Assembly (NCBI RefSeq): GCF_003336665.1
Contig: NZ_QPIJ01000006.1
Location: forward strand, 42,132 to 106,131
Length of the DNA stretch: 64,000 nucleotides
Direction of reading: 5' to 3'
DNA from: Vreelandella rituensis
Lineage (GTDB): Bacteria; Pseudomonadota; Gammaproteobacteria; Pseudomonadales; Halomonadaceae
In this document: one piece after another, positions 31,351 through 40,911 of the stretch
How the letters are laid out: each line of letters begins with the position of its first letter
How positions within the stretch are numbered: position 1 is the first letter of the stretch
Position numbers and translations under genes: made by a program
Notes under the pieces: model-generated
Told to the model about the DNA's origin: nothing
Databases searched by the model: none
Seen by the model: only the letters and a program-made list of their open reading frames with translations

Positions 31351-32657
31351 TGAATACGCCAACTGCATCTCCCAATGAAATCGCCGCTCCCCGCCGCTTT
31401 CCTCTACGCGAAGTGGTGCTCTTTGCCATCTTGCTGGTGGCCGTGTTGGGGGTCTATGCCCTCATGGGTGCCGCCTACAGCACCCGCATGCTGGTGGAAG
31501 CCGCCTCTTATGCGATTCTGGCCCTGGGCCTGACCATTCAGTGGGGCTATGCCGGCCAGTTCAATGCCGGGGTCATGGGGTTCGTGGCGCTCGGGGGGTT
31601 CTGCGCCATGTTCTTCAGCATTCCAGTAAACGATGCGTTCTGGAATACCGAGCTTCCCGGCGAGCTGGGTCGGGTACTGCTGTACCTGATCGGCGCTGTG
31701 CTGGTGGTCGTGAGCGTCAGCAAGCTCGACCGCCTCGGTGTCCCCAAGAAACTGCGCAGCGTGCTGACGGTGATTGTCGCCGTGGTGCTTTACATGGTGG
31801 TCATCAGTGCATTGCGCGGCGTCACCGGCGAGATCGAATCACGCGCCGGTTTCATCGGCGGGCTGGGGCTGCCCGCCTGGGTAGGCTGGATAGTCGGCGG
31901 GGCGCTGGCCGGGGGCGTCGGTTACTTTATCGGCCATGTATGCCTGGGGTTACGCAGCGACTATCTGGCCATCGCCACCCTGGGCATCGCCGAGATCATC
32001 AAGGCCTTTCTCAAGAATTCCGACTGGCTGACCCGCGGAACCGCGACCGTCTCGCCGCTGCCCTGGCCCACTCCCGGCCCCGCGGAACTGGGGTTTACCC
32101 TAGCGCGTGCGCTGTATCTATCGGTTACCGCCCTCATCATTGCGGTCATCTTCTTTCTTCTGCACCGGGCCTATCACGCCCCCTGGGGACGCATGATTCG
32201 CGCCATCCGGGATAACGAAATCTCGAGTGCCGCCATGGGCAAGGACATCAACCGGCGACGCCTGGAAATCTTCGTGCTGGGCTGCATCCTGATGGGTATC
32301 GGGGGCGGGGTAATGACCACGTTCAACAGCTTGTTCGACCCCCAGGGTTACTTGCCGCTCAACCATACCTTCCTGGTCCTGGTGATGGTGATTCTGGGCG
32401 GACCGGGCAATAACCTGGGCACCATCTTCGGTGCCGTGGCGGTGTACATCATCTGGATCATGTCCGAGCCGCTGGCATTATTTCTGATGCAACTGGCGGT
32501 CAGCCTGGGGGAAGGCGTGTTCGGCTGGGACTTTCCCGCCAACATGGAAAGCCGAGCGCTTCAGGCGCGAGTCTTCGTGATCGGCTTATTGATCACGCTG
32601 GTACTGCGCTTTGCGCCCAAGGGGCTCTTGCCGGAAAAGATCAAGCACCACGGCTGA
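31350..32657 (+). CDS. livM: Branched-chain amino acid-type ABC transporter permease (LivM-like)
   Basis: A 435-residue inner-membrane permease with about ten hydrophobic segments. Characteristic blocks are LGLTIQWGYAGQFNAGVMGFVAL, CLGLRSDYLAIATLGIAEII and GRMIRAIRDNEISSAAMGKD (the cytoplasmic coupling loop). An extra hydrophobic stretch in the middle makes it longer than many LivM proteins. It completes the transporter encoded by livG-F-H-M and is followed by a strong terminator. Confidence 0.9.
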   Translation: MNTPTASPNEIAAPRRFPLREVVLFAILLVAVLGVYALMGAAYSTRMLVEAASYAILALGLTIQWGYAGQFNAGVMGFVALGGFCAMFFSIPVNDAFWNTELPGELGRVLLYLIGAVLVVVSVSKLDRLGVPKKLRSVLTVIVAVVLYMVVISALRGVTGEIESRAGFIGGLGLPAWVGWIVGGALAGGVGYFIGHVCLGLRSDYLAIATLGIAEIIKAFLKNSDWLTRGTATVSPLPWPTPGPAELGFTLARALYLSVTALIIAVIFFLLHRAYHAPWGRMIRAIRDNEISSAAMGKDINRRRLEIFVLGCILMGIGGGVMTTFNSLFDPQGYLPLNHTFLVLVMVILGGPGNNLGTIFGAVAVYIIWIMSEPLALFLMQLAVSLGEGVFGWDFPANMESRALQARVFVIGLLITLVLRFAPKGLLPEKIKHHG

Positions 32658-32680
32658 GCCGTCTGCATTGATTGGCGAAA

Positions 32681-32713
32681 AAAAGCCCCGACGGATAACC
32701 GTCGGGGCTTTTT
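32681..32713. terminator. Bidirectional terminator between livM and the binding-protein gene
   Basis: Ten-bp arms GCCCCGACGG and CCGTCGGGGC around ATAA are preceded by an A-run and followed by TTTTT. The hairpin sits between two convergent genes and can serve both. Confidence 0.92.
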
Positions 32714-32767
32714 CATCGCTCAAGCGTTACTTTTCAATGGAGTATCTTGTCAATAAAGCATTCTCGC

Positions 32768-33976
32768 TCAGAGATCGACCAATCCCTTGCTGACGAAGCT
32801 TCCGTCTTCCACCACCATCTCGACCACCACGCCAGGGACATCGCCATTATCGTCGAACTCGTGGGTACCGGAAGCGCCCTCGTAGTTGATCTCGGTGCCG
32901 GCAGCTATCAGCTCCTTCGCCTTCTCCCATTCGCCGGGCAGGACAACCTCGCCGGGCTCCATCGCCACGCTGCGCAGCGCCTCGTTGAGGCCCTCGCGCT
33001 CAGCGCTGCCATTTTGTTCGATGGCCAACGCCAACAGGAAGGCGGCATCGTAGGCTTGCGCCGCAAACACTGCACTGGGGTCGATACCCGCTGCTTCGGC
33101 CTGCTCGCCGAACATGTCGGTGCCTGGCAGATCCGGGCTTCCCGGACGAGTAGCGATCATGCCTTCGAGCACATCGGCACCAATCGCTTCGACCAGGCTA
33201 TCGCCGACCATACCGTCGGCGCCCACATACTGGGTGAACATGCCGCTTTCAAATGCTTGACGCAGCACGGTCTGACCCGACGTATCGGCATAAGCCAGCA
33301 CCACCAGGTTGGGGACACCGGTGGTGGCAAGTGAGCCCAGTTCGGAGCGGTAATCGGCACGGTTATCCTCATGTGCCAGATTCTTCTCCACAGTACCGCC
33401 GCCCTGGGTAAAGGCTTCGGCAAAGGCCTCCGACAGGCCACGACCGTAGTCATTATTGACGTAGGTGACCACCACTTCATCGATGCCTTTCTGCAATAAC
33501 AACTTGGCCAGCATCTCACCCTGGAAAGCATCCGAAGGCACGGTACGGAACACCAGGTCATTATCGTCCAGGTCGGTCACCGCCGGCGCCGTCGATGCCG
33601 GGGAGACCATGAGCACACCCCCCGGGATGGCCGCATTGTTGGCCGCGGCAATGGTGGCCCCGGTGCATAACGCTCCCACAATGGCGGTAACCTGCTCGGT
33701 ATTGACCATGCGGTCTGCAGCGTTCGATGCAGCCGAAGCATCACTGCAGGTGGTGTCACCGCTGGCCATCACCAGTTCCTGGCCGCCGAGAATGCCGCCC
33801 TGCTCGTTGACCTGCTGTACCGCCAGTTGTGCGCCATCGAAGATGGGCGGGGTGAGGCTTTCAATCCCTCCGGTAAAGCCCCCCAGAAAGCCAACCTTGA
33901 CTTCTGCTTGTGCCATGCCCGCGAAGGCCAGTGAAGAAGTCGCTATAGCGACGGCGAGTGCGCGCTTTTTCATCAT
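32768..33976 (-). CDS. HAAT-type ABC transporter substrate-binding protein
   Basis: A 402-residue periplasmic protein with a Sec signal peptide (MMKKRALAVAIATSSLAFAG, probable cleavage after AQA at residue 24). The mature part, starting EVKVGFLGGFTGGIESLTPP, has the type I periplasmic-binding fold of LivK-like proteins (DTTCSDASAASNAADRMV; VSPASTAPAVTD; YVNNDYGRGL). It would deliver substrate to the LivHM permease encoded next door. It is on the opposite strand and has its own promoter, so its level is set separately. Two ATGs (33976, 33973) are possible. Confidence 0.88.
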   Translation of the reverse strand: MMKKRALAVAIATSSLAFAGMAQAEVKVGFLGGFTGGIESLTPPIFDGAQLAVQQVNEQGGILGGQELVMASGDTTCSDASAASNAADRMVNTEQVTAIVGALCTGATIAAANNAAIPGGVLMVSPASTAPAVTDLDDNDLVFRTVPSDAFQGEMLAKLLLQKGIDEVVVTYVNNDYGRGLSEAFAEAFTQGGGTVEKNLAHEDNRADYRSELGSLATTGVPNLVVLAYADTSGQTVLRQAFESGMFTQYVGADGMVGDSLVEAIGADVLEGMIATRPGSPDLPGTDMFGEQAEAAGIDPSAVFAAQAYDAAFLLALAIEQNGSAEREGLNEALRSVAMEPGEVVLPGEWEKAKELIAAGTEINYEGASGTHEFDDNGDVPGVVVEMVVEDGSFVSKGLVDL

Positions 33977-34089
33977 GTTGTATCGCTCTGCCAGTGAAAA
34001 AATAAGCCATGCCCTGACTCAGGGTATAGGGTCAATTTGGAACCCATTGCGCAAAAACACAAGTGGCGCTTTTAACGCTAGGCTTACCG

Positions 34090-35586
34090 TCACTCTGTCT
34101 TCCAGCCAAATCCGAGTATCGGCATGGCTAGAGCAAACACGGCCAGGCTGATCATGAAGATGGCCACGACACTGATCAACGCCCCGGCACGCATCATGTC
34201 GATGACCTTCAAACGTCCACTGGCGAACACCACGGCATTCGGCGGTGTTGCCACCGGCAGCATGAAGGCACAAGAGGCGGCCATGGCCACCGGCACTGCC
34301 AACAGCAAGGGACTGGCATTCAGGCTGACCGTGAGCGCGGCGGTCAAGGGTAGAATCGCGGCCGCCGTTGCGGTATTGCTGGTCACATGGCTCATCAGCA
34401 TCACCACCGTGACGACCATCACCACCATGGCCCAGGTCGGCCAACCGCCAAACCCCGCCAAGGCATTGGCGACGACTTCCGCAAGCCCTGAACTTTCGAT
34501 AGCGGCACCCAGGCTCAAACCACCACCCACCAGAATCAGCACCCCCCAAGGCAGGTTGCGCGCCGTGTCCCAGTCCATCAAGAACTGGCGTTGCTTCCAG
34601 CGTGCCGGTACCACGAACAGCAGCAAGGCGCCAATCACCGCGATGCCTCCGTCACTGAGCTGGATTCCCAGCCAACGCTCGAGTAGCGGACGCGTCACCC
34701 ACGCCAGGGCCACCAAAGCGAACACCACCGCCACCCGGCGCTCGGGGGAGGCCATTTTTCCCAGATCCCGTGACTGCAGTTCAAGCATGTGAGAAATCCC
34801 CTGGATTTCATTACGGGGCACTGGATACACCAGTCGGGTCAGCAACCACCAGGCCAGCGCCAGCAATACAAGCGCGGGTGGCACCGCAACCAGCATCCAC
34901 TGGGCGAAGCCGATCTGGATGGCATAATTGTCGGCCATGAACCCCGCCAACAAGGCATTGGGCGGGGTTCCGATCAAGGTACCCATGCCGCCAATATTGG
35001 CCGCCAGAGCAATTCCCAGCAGCAAGCACAGCGCCATGCTGCGATTCGGCCCCATGCTGTCTTCCCGCTCCAGCAGAGCCAGCACGGACAGCCCGATAGG
35101 CACCATCAAGGCGGCGGTCGCGGTATTGCTCACCCACATGCTGAGAAACGCCGTTGCCGCCATGAAGCCTCCCACCAAATAATCGGGCCGCTTGCCAGCC
35201 ACCCTGAGCACCCCTAGCGCGATGCGCCGATGCAAGTTCCAGCGCTGAATCGCCTCGGCCAGCATGAAACCGCCCAGAAACAGAAAAATCAACGGATTGG
35301 CATAGGGAGCGGCGGCCTCGTTGATGGGCGTCACTTCCAGCAGCGGCAACACCGCCACGGGCAACAAGGCAGTCACCGCTATGGGTACCGGCTCGAGTAT
35401 CCACCACAGCGCCATCCAGGCGGTCAGGACGAGCACCTTCCATGCCATGGGCGGCATCTCGGCTGGCGCGCCCATCCCCAGCAGGGCAACCGCGAGCAGC
35501 GGCCCGGCCAATAGGCCGACAGTGATCGTTATTCGTTCCCAGCGGGCGGCGTCACTCTTCTGAGCGTCATCCGATTGCAGCATCAT
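34090..35586 (-). CDS. DASS/SLC13-family anion (dicarboxylate) symporter
   Basis: A 498-residue inner-membrane protein with about 11-13 hydrophobic segments. Two SNT motifs, WVSNTATAALM and HVTSNTATAAAILP, are the substrate/Na+ binding signatures of the divalent anion:Na+ symporter family (VcINDY-like). The PPNAL and TPPNAVVFASGRL loops follow each. The substrate is probably a C4-dicarboxylate, citrate or sulfate, but this cannot be told here. ATGs at 35586 and 35583 are both possible. The second is better spaced from AAGGA. Confidence 0.9.
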   Translation of the reverse strand: MMLQSDDAQKSDAARWERITITVGLLAGPLLAVALLGMGAPAEMPPMAWKVLVLTAWMALWWILEPVPIAVTALLPVAVLPLLEVTPINEAAAPYANPLIFLFLGGFMLAEAIQRWNLHRRIALGVLRVAGKRPDYLVGGFMAATAFLSMWVSNTATAALMVPIGLSVLALLEREDSMGPNRSMALCLLLGIALAANIGGMGTLIGTPPNALLAGFMADNYAIQIGFAQWMLVAVPPALVLLALAWWLLTRLVYPVPRNEIQGISHMLELQSRDLGKMASPERRVAVVFALVALAWVTRPLLERWLGIQLSDGGIAVIGALLLFVVPARWKQRQFLMDWDTARNLPWGVLILVGGGLSLGAAIESSGLAEVVANALAGFGGWPTWAMVVMVVTVVMLMSHVTSNTATAAAILPLTAALTVSLNASPLLLAVPVAMAASCAFMLPVATPPNAVVFASGRLKVIDMMRAGALISVVAIFMISLAVFALAMPILGFGWKTE

Positions 35587-35624
35587 GCTTCCTTTTCATG
35601 GCTCAGGGCCTTCACTCAAGCTCT

Positions 35625-35873
35625 TCAAGACTGGCGAGGTTCATCGTCGGGGTCGCTCACGCGCTGGTCCCAGCGTTTGCGCTGCTTGTTTCGCCGGTAC
35701 AGCCGAGCCAGGGCAATGAGCAAGGCGGCGGCCACCATGGCGCCCAATACCACGCCTTGCCACGGCCGGGCAGTATCCCTCATCACGGTTTCCAATGTGA
35801 TGATCAAGGTCAGGCCCAGCGCCTGGGAAGCAATCGCCAGGGCGCGCAACATATCGAAGTTCTTGTGGGGCAT
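35625..35873 (-). CDS. Small two-helix membrane protein of unknown function
   Basis: An 82-residue protein, MPHKNFDMLRALAIASQALG, with two hydrophobic segments (about residues 12-30 and 40-57) and a basic then acidic tail (RRNKQRKRWDQRVSDPDDEP). A good GGAGTG ribosome-binding site precedes the ATG. It lies about 40 bp upstream of the DASS transporter on the same strand, so it may be cotranscribed and could be an accessory subunit. I do not recognise a family. Confidence 0.6.
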   Translation of the reverse strand: MPHKNFDMLRALAIASQALGLTLIITLETVMRDTARPWQGVVLGAMVAAALLIALARLYRRNKQRKRWDQRVSDPDDEPRQS

Positions 35874-36005
35874 GCATCACTCCTGCCGGTACGCAATGGA
35901 TGACAGCGCAGGCCGGCGACAGTAGGCTTGTCGAAAATCGTTTTGCCTAGTGTACCCGCTGCGCCGTGCCTTGTTCCAAGGCCGTCACCAACACCTGAGT
36001 CTCTC

Positions 36006-36809
36006 ATGAATGCGATCGCTCTTGGCCCTGTACTGATTTCCCTTCCCCGCCTGTATGCTATCGGCTGCGCGCTGGCACTGCTCCTGGCCAGCCGTTACCT
36101 CCTGGGCCTGCCTCGCCACCAACATGGCCGCTGGTTCAATGGGCTGGTGGTCGTGTGGCTGGTGGGCGCGCGCCTGGGTCATGTGGTCATGCAGTTTGAA
36201 AGTTATGCGGATGCTCCGCTGGATGCCCTGAAATTCTGGCAACCCGGCTATCACGGCCTTTGGGGCATGGCGGCCGCTCTGGCCTGGACCGCCTGGACCT
36301 TGCGCCACCGACCCCTGGCCATGGGCGGCGCCTTGGCCCTGGTAGTGGGCAGTTCGACGTTATGGCTGGTGCTGGTAATGCTGTCACCGCTAGGAGGGCA
36401 GCTTCCCGTCGGTGAACTGCCGGACATTACCCTGGAAGATATCGAGGGCCGGGAGGTCCATCTGCCCGCCCTGATTCAGGGTGATCAGCGTATCATCGTC
36501 AACCTGTGGGCTACCTGGTGCCCGCCCTGCCTGCGCGAAATGCCGTTACTCGAACAAGCTGCCCAGCGGGAAGACGTTACGGTGGTGATCGTCAACCAGG
36601 GGGAAGATCTCTTGCCCATTGTGCGTTATCTGGACGAACAGCAGCTTGAGTTTGGTTACGCGCTGCGCGACCCGCGTCAGCAATTGATGGCTTTATTCGA
36701 ATCGCCGGGATTGCCGACGACGCTGCTGTTTGACGCCCAGGGGCGGGCCATCGAGCAGCATGTGGGTGAGCTTACTCCTGCTCAGCTCGACAGCTGGCTG
36801 AACGATTGA
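36006..36809 (+). CDS. TlpA-like thiol:disulfide protein with an N-terminal Lgt-like membrane domain
   Basis: A 267-residue protein. Residues 1-130 contain about four hydrophobic segments, with a WLVGARLGHVVMQFESY and FWQPGYHGLWG stretch resembling the membrane core of prolipoprotein diacylglyceryl transferase. Residues 138-267 are a thioredoxin fold with the active site WCPPC at 171-175 and a later cis-proline segment (SPGLPTTLLFD). The thioredoxin domain should face the periplasm and reduce or oxidise disulfides, for example in cytochrome maturation. The start at 36006 (MNAIALG) is chosen over an upstream in-frame start whose extra 26 residues look non-coding. Confidence 0.8.
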   Translation: MNAIALGPVLISLPRLYAIGCALALLLASRYLLGLPRHQHGRWFNGLVVVWLVGARLGHVVMQFESYADAPLDALKFWQPGYHGLWGMAAALAWTAWTLRHRPLAMGGALALVVGSSTLWLVLVMLSPLGGQLPVGELPDITLEDIEGREVHLPALIQGDQRIIVNLWATWCPPCLREMPLLEQAAQREDVTVVIVNQGEDLLPIVRYLDEQQLEFGYALRDPRQQLMALFESPGLPTTLLFDAQGRAIEQHVGELTPAQLDSWLND

Positions 36810-36920
36810 GCCAATCACAGCTTAATCCTCCCGCTCCTTTGGGTTAGAATCGCCCGCCCTGTTGCCGTCGGTGGCTAACCTCCGGCGGTGCGCGCACCGT
36901 TTTCCGTATCCCGAGGCATC

Positions 36921-39869
36921 ATGAGCGATTTTTCTCCCGGCCAACGCTGGATCAGCGACGGCGAGGCCGAACTTGGGCTTGGCACCGTGCTTAGCAACGA
37001 TTTCCGCAGTGTCACCATCTTGTTCAGCGCCAGTCAGGAAACCCGGACTTACAATACCCGTCAGGCACCGCTGACGCGGGTCATGTTCGGTAGCGGCGAC
37101 CGTGTTCTTTCCGCAGACGGCTGGAAAATGATCGTCGACGAGAGCCGCGAAAGCCAAGGCCTCATCACCTATGTCGGGGAGGACGAACATGGCAACCCGC
37201 GTGAACTGCCGGAAGCCAAGCTCGCCGACACCATGCAATTCGATCAGGCGCGTGACCGTCTCCTGACCGGGCAGGTCGACCGCAATGACTGGTTCGATCT
37301 GCGCTTTCGCACCCTGCACCATTTTCAGCGCATCGAACGGCATCCGGCGCTGGGGCTTTCCGGCCCACGTATCGACCTGATTCCCCATCAGCTGTATATC
37401 GCTGACGAAGTCTCGCGCCGCCATGCTCCCCGGGTATTGCTCGCCGACGAGGTCGGTCTGGGCAAGACCATCGAGGCGGGCCTGATTCTCCACCGTCTGT
37501 TGCTCAACGGACGTATCGAGCGCGCCTTGATCCTGGTACCGGACAGCCTTACCCATCAATGGCTGGTGGAACTGCTGCGACGCTTCTCGCTGGATGTCCG
37601 GCTGCTCAATGAAACCCAGAGCCAGGCGCACGGCCTCGCCAATCCCTTTGAAACCGCTCAGCTGGTGCTCGCAAGCCAGGACTGGCTGTTCGCTAATCCT
37701 CACCGCCAGGAGCAGGCCGAGGCCAGCCAGTTCGACCTGCTGATCGTCGACGAAGCCCATCATCTGGCCTGGTCGGAAGAAGAAAGCGGCGCCAGCTACC
37801 AGTGCGTCGAACGCCTGTCATCAAAGATACCCGGATTGTTGCTGCTCACCGCCACGCCCGAACAGATGGGCCTGGCCAGCCATTTTGCCCGCCTGCGCCT
37901 GCTCGACCCCGAACGCTACCACGACTTTGCACGGTTCAAGGAAGAAGAGCAGCACTACGGCGAAGTGGCCGGTGCCATCGATGCCCTGGAACGCCTGCCC
38001 GGCGATGCCGATGCCCGGGAAGCCATCAATGCCGTGGTGGACGATCGCGATAGTCAGGCGCTGCTGGCCACCCTGGCCAACCCCGAAGCCGACGCAGCCC
38101 AGCACGAAAGCGCTCGCGGCCAGCTGCGCGAGGCACTGCTTGACCGCCATGGCACCGGGCGGGTGATGTTTCGCAACAGTCGCCGTCATGTGGGCGGCTT
38201 TCCCGAACGTCGTCTGCACAGGGTGTCACTGGAGATGCCGCCGGCCTACCGCCGCGTGGTGCGCAGGCTGGAGCGCGACGAGGATTACCTTGACGAGCTG
38301 CTGATCGAAAGCGAAATGGATTATCCCGATGTGCTGATCTACCCCGACGCCATGTACCGGGCGCTGTCGAACGACCCGCTCAATGTGGAGCCCTGGTGGC
38401 ACATCGACAGGCGCATCAACTGGCTGCTTGAACGACTCAGCGACGATGGCGAGGAAGGCTTCGCCAACGACAAGGTACTGATCATCGCTCATCACCGCGA
38501 CACCGCCCTGGGCCTGGCCGAGGGGTTGCGGGTACTCGGCGGCATTCATGCCCCGGTGTTCCATGAAGGGCTTTCCCTTATCGAGCGTGACCGTGCCGCC
38601 GCGGCGTTCGCCGACGAGGAGGACGGTTCTCAGGTACTGGTGTGTTCGGAAATCGGTTCGGAAGGACGTAACTTCCAGTTCTGTCGCCACCTGGTGATGT
38701 TCGATCTGCCTCAACATCCCGACCAGCTGGAACAGCGTATCGGCCGACTTGACCGTATCGGCCAGAAACACGCCATCGAACTGCACGTACCCACCTTCGC
38801 AGGCAGCCCTGGCGAGCGCCTTTTACGCTGGTACCACGAAGGCATGGATGCGTTCAGTGCCCCGCATGGCGTGGGCAGCGATCTGTTCGAGGCCTTTGGC
38901 GACGCCCTGGCCGATGCCCTGCTCGACGATGACAGCCTGAACGAGATCATCGCCGAAACCCGCACCCTGTTTAGCGCCCGCCTGGCGGAGCAGGATGCCG
39001 GACGCAACCGCCTGCTGGAACTCAATGCCTGCCGCCCGGTCAAGGCCGAAGCGGTCATCGAGGCCATCAGCGAGCTCGACCATGACACCGCTCTGCCGCG
39101 TTATATCGAACGCGCCCTGGATATTTTCGGGGTAGATAGCCAGGAACTGGGGGCGGGGATCATGCACCTTCAACCCAGCCCGCAGATGCTTGATGGACTA
39201 CCGGGACTGGTCAAGGGCGAAGAAGGCTTTTCAGCCACCTTCGACCGGGCGCGGGCGCTGAGCCGTGACGATATTCAGCGCCTCTCCTGGGAGCATCCGC
39301 TCACCCGCGAAATGATGGGCAGGATCCTCGACGGCACCATGGGCAACACGGCATTGGCCCTGTTGCGCCATCCCGCGATTTCCAGCGGGCGCCTGATGGC
39401 TGAGCTGGTGTTTCGCACCCACTGCCCGGCCCCTCGCTCGCTGCACCTGAACCGCTTCTTGCCACCGACCGCCGTGCGGGTGCTGCTCGATGAGTCGGGT
39501 GCCAACCTGACCGGCAAGATTTCGTTCACTGGGCTTTCCCAGAACCTGCAGAAGGTCAACAAATCGTTGGCCCGCGACCTGATCAAGAGCCGCCACGACC
39601 AGCTACGTGAATTGCTCACCCAGGGTGAAAGCGAGGCCGAATGCGAATTACCCAGCATTATCGAAGCCGGTGAAAAGCGCATGCGCGAGCAACTCGACGG
39701 GGAACTGGCGCGCCTTCAGGCCTTGGCCGAGCACAATCCGGCGGTACGTGACGTCGAAATCGACGCCCTGAGCCGGGAGCGCCAGGCATTGTCCGATGCC
39801 ATGGAAGTCACCCGCCTACGCCTGGATAGCGTGCGGGTGATCATTACTGCGGATCCCAAAGGACGCTAA
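36921..39869 (+). CDS. rapA: RNA polymerase-associated ATPase RapA (HepA)
   Basis: A 982-residue SWI2/SNF2 ATPase that recycles stalled RNA polymerase. N-terminal Tudor-like domains (FSPGQRWISDGEAELGLGTV) are followed by the helicase core with LLADEVGLGKTIEAGL (Walker A), DEAHHLAWS and LLTATPEQMG. Then come the second RecA lobe with SEIGSEGRNFQFCRHLV and QRIGRLDRIGQ, and a C-terminal spacer region. A GAGG site lies 4-5 bp upstream of the ATG at 36921. The gene ends 5 bp from the convergent yfcH-like gene. A TAGAAT -10-like box occurs at 36845-36850. Confidence 0.96.
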   Translation: MSDFSPGQRWISDGEAELGLGTVLSNDFRSVTILFSASQETRTYNTRQAPLTRVMFGSGDRVLSADGWKMIVDESRESQGLITYVGEDEHGNPRELPEAKLADTMQFDQARDRLLTGQVDRNDWFDLRFRTLHHFQRIERHPALGLSGPRIDLIPHQLYIADEVSRRHAPRVLLADEVGLGKTIEAGLILHRLLLNGRIERALILVPDSLTHQWLVELLRRFSLDVRLLNETQSQAHGLANPFETAQLVLASQDWLFANPHRQEQAEASQFDLLIVDEAHHLAWSEEESGASYQCVERLSSKIPGLLLLTATPEQMGLASHFARLRLLDPERYHDFARFKEEEQHYGEVAGAIDALERLPGDADAREAINAVVDDRDSQALLATLANPEADAAQHESARGQLREALLDRHGTGRVMFRNSRRHVGGFPERRLHRVSLEMPPAYRRVVRRLERDEDYLDELLIESEMDYPDVLIYPDAMYRALSNDPLNVEPWWHIDRRINWLLERLSDDGEEGFANDKVLIIAHHRDTALGLAEGLRVLGGIHAPVFHEGLSLIERDRAAAAFADEEDGSQVLVCSEIGSEGRNFQFCRHLVMFDLPQHPDQLEQRIGRLDRIGQKHAIELHVPTFAGSPGERLLRWYHEGMDAFSAPHGVGSDLFEAFGDALADALLDDDSLNEIIAETRTLFSARLAEQDAGRNRLLELNACRPVKAEAVIEAISELDHDTALPRYIERALDIFGVDSQELGAGIMHLQPSPQMLDGLPGLVKGEEGFSATFDRARALSRDDIQRLSWEHPLTREMMGRILDGTMGNTALALLRHPAISSGRLMAELVFRTHCPAPRSLHLNRFLPPTAVRVLLDESGANLTGKISFTGLSQNLQKVNKSLARDLIKSRHDQLRELLTQGESEAECELPSIIEAGEKRMREQLDGELARLQALAEHNPAVRDVEIDALSRERQALSDAMEVTRLRLDSVRVIITADPKGR

Positions 39870-39874
39870 GCAGC

Positions 39875-40783
39875 TTAGAGAATATCGGCTAACGCCTTAT
39901 CCAGGGTGGGGAAATTGAAGCTGAACCCGGCGTCTTCCAGGCGCCGCGGGCGCATGTCGGCCCCGGTAAGCAATAGCCGCGACATCTCGCCGAATATGGT
40001 TTCCAAGGCGATGGCGGGTACCGGAAGCATGGCGGGACGCTTGAGCTTATGCGCCAAGGTCTGGGTGAATTCCGCATTGGTCACCGGATTAGGCGCACTG
40101 CCGTTGAAAGCACCTTCGAGATCATCACCCTCCAGCAGGAAAAGCATCGCTCGTACCAGATCCTCACGATGAATCCATGGCATGTACTGCTTGCCATTGC
40201 CGAAGCGCCCTCCGAGGCCGAGCTTGAACGGCGGCAACATTTTCTGCAGCGCACCACCGCCCTCATCCAGCACCAGGCCAATGCGCACAATTGCCAGGCG
40301 TACCCCGTAGGCTTCCACCTCTTGTGCGGTTTTCTCCCAGCGTTGACACAGCCGATGGGCAAACTCGTCGTGAGGCGGCGTCGCTTCGGTGACCACCCGG
40401 TCACCCTGGTCGCCGTAGTAGCCCATGGCGGAACCCGAGATCATCACCTTGGGCACGGCTTCTCCCTTGTCGCGCAAGGCAGCGCACAGCGATACTAGAT
40501 CCTGGGTGATACCCACCCGTGACTCGATCAGCTTGGCTTTTTGCTCCGAACTCCAACGCTTACCGGCAATCGATTCACCGGCCAGGTTGATCAGTGCGTC
40601 GGGTGGCGTATCAATGAACGCCATCACACTGTCGCGGATATCACAATTATTCGGCAGACGGTCGCGGACGCCTTCCGGGTCACGTGACACCACCTGCACC
40701 TCATGACCTTGCTCGACAAGGCGTCGGCACAGGCGTTGCCCGACAAACCCACTGCCTCCGGTTATCAATATGCGCATCGTCAT
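39875..40783 (-). CDS. TIGR01777-family NAD-dependent epimerase/dehydratase (YfcH-like)
   Basis: A 302-residue extended SDR. It has the N-terminal NAD(P) motif ITGGSGFVGQRL, the family segment LINLAGESIAGKRWSSEQK, and a C-terminal DUF1731-like part ending FNFPTLDKALADIL. Homologues such as YfcH have no firmly established substrate. They are often found near photolyase genes, as here. It is divergent from a renalase-like flavoprotein across a 128-bp gap with a candidate regulator site. Confidence 0.88.
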   Translation of the reverse strand: MTMRILITGGSGFVGQRLCRRLVEQGHEVQVVSRDPEGVRDRLPNNCDIRDSVMAFIDTPPDALINLAGESIAGKRWSSEQKAKLIESRVGITQDLVSLCAALRDKGEAVPKVMISGSAMGYYGDQGDRVVTEATPPHDEFAHRLCQRWEKTAQEVEAYGVRLAIVRIGLVLDEGGGALQKMLPPFKLGLGGRFGNGKQYMPWIHREDLVRAMLFLLEGDDLEGAFNGSAPNPVTNAEFTQTLAHKLKRPAMLPVPAIALETIFGEMSRLLLTGADMRPRRLEDAGFSFNFPTLDKALADIL

Positions 40784-40827
40784 TTCTCTCCTGCTGCCGT
40801 TAAACCGCCAGAGTGAGACGGATTTAT

Positions 40828-40853
40828 GTTATACAGATATTGTACGCATCTGC
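40828..40853. promoter_or_regulatory. Possible regulator half-sites between yfcH-like and flavoprotein genes
   Basis: The segment reads GTTATACAGATAT then TGTACGCATCTG. It contains TACA(n5)TGTA and CAGAT(n9)ATCTG inverted repeats and resembles half of the palindrome upstream of the MerR-family gene (GTTGTACAAAG). It is a weak candidate for control by the same regulator. Confidence 0.3.
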
Positions 40854-40911
40854 TAGTCTAGAGGAAACTAAACGATTCCAACTCATTTTCCACTAACCAT
40901 GTGAACAGTGT

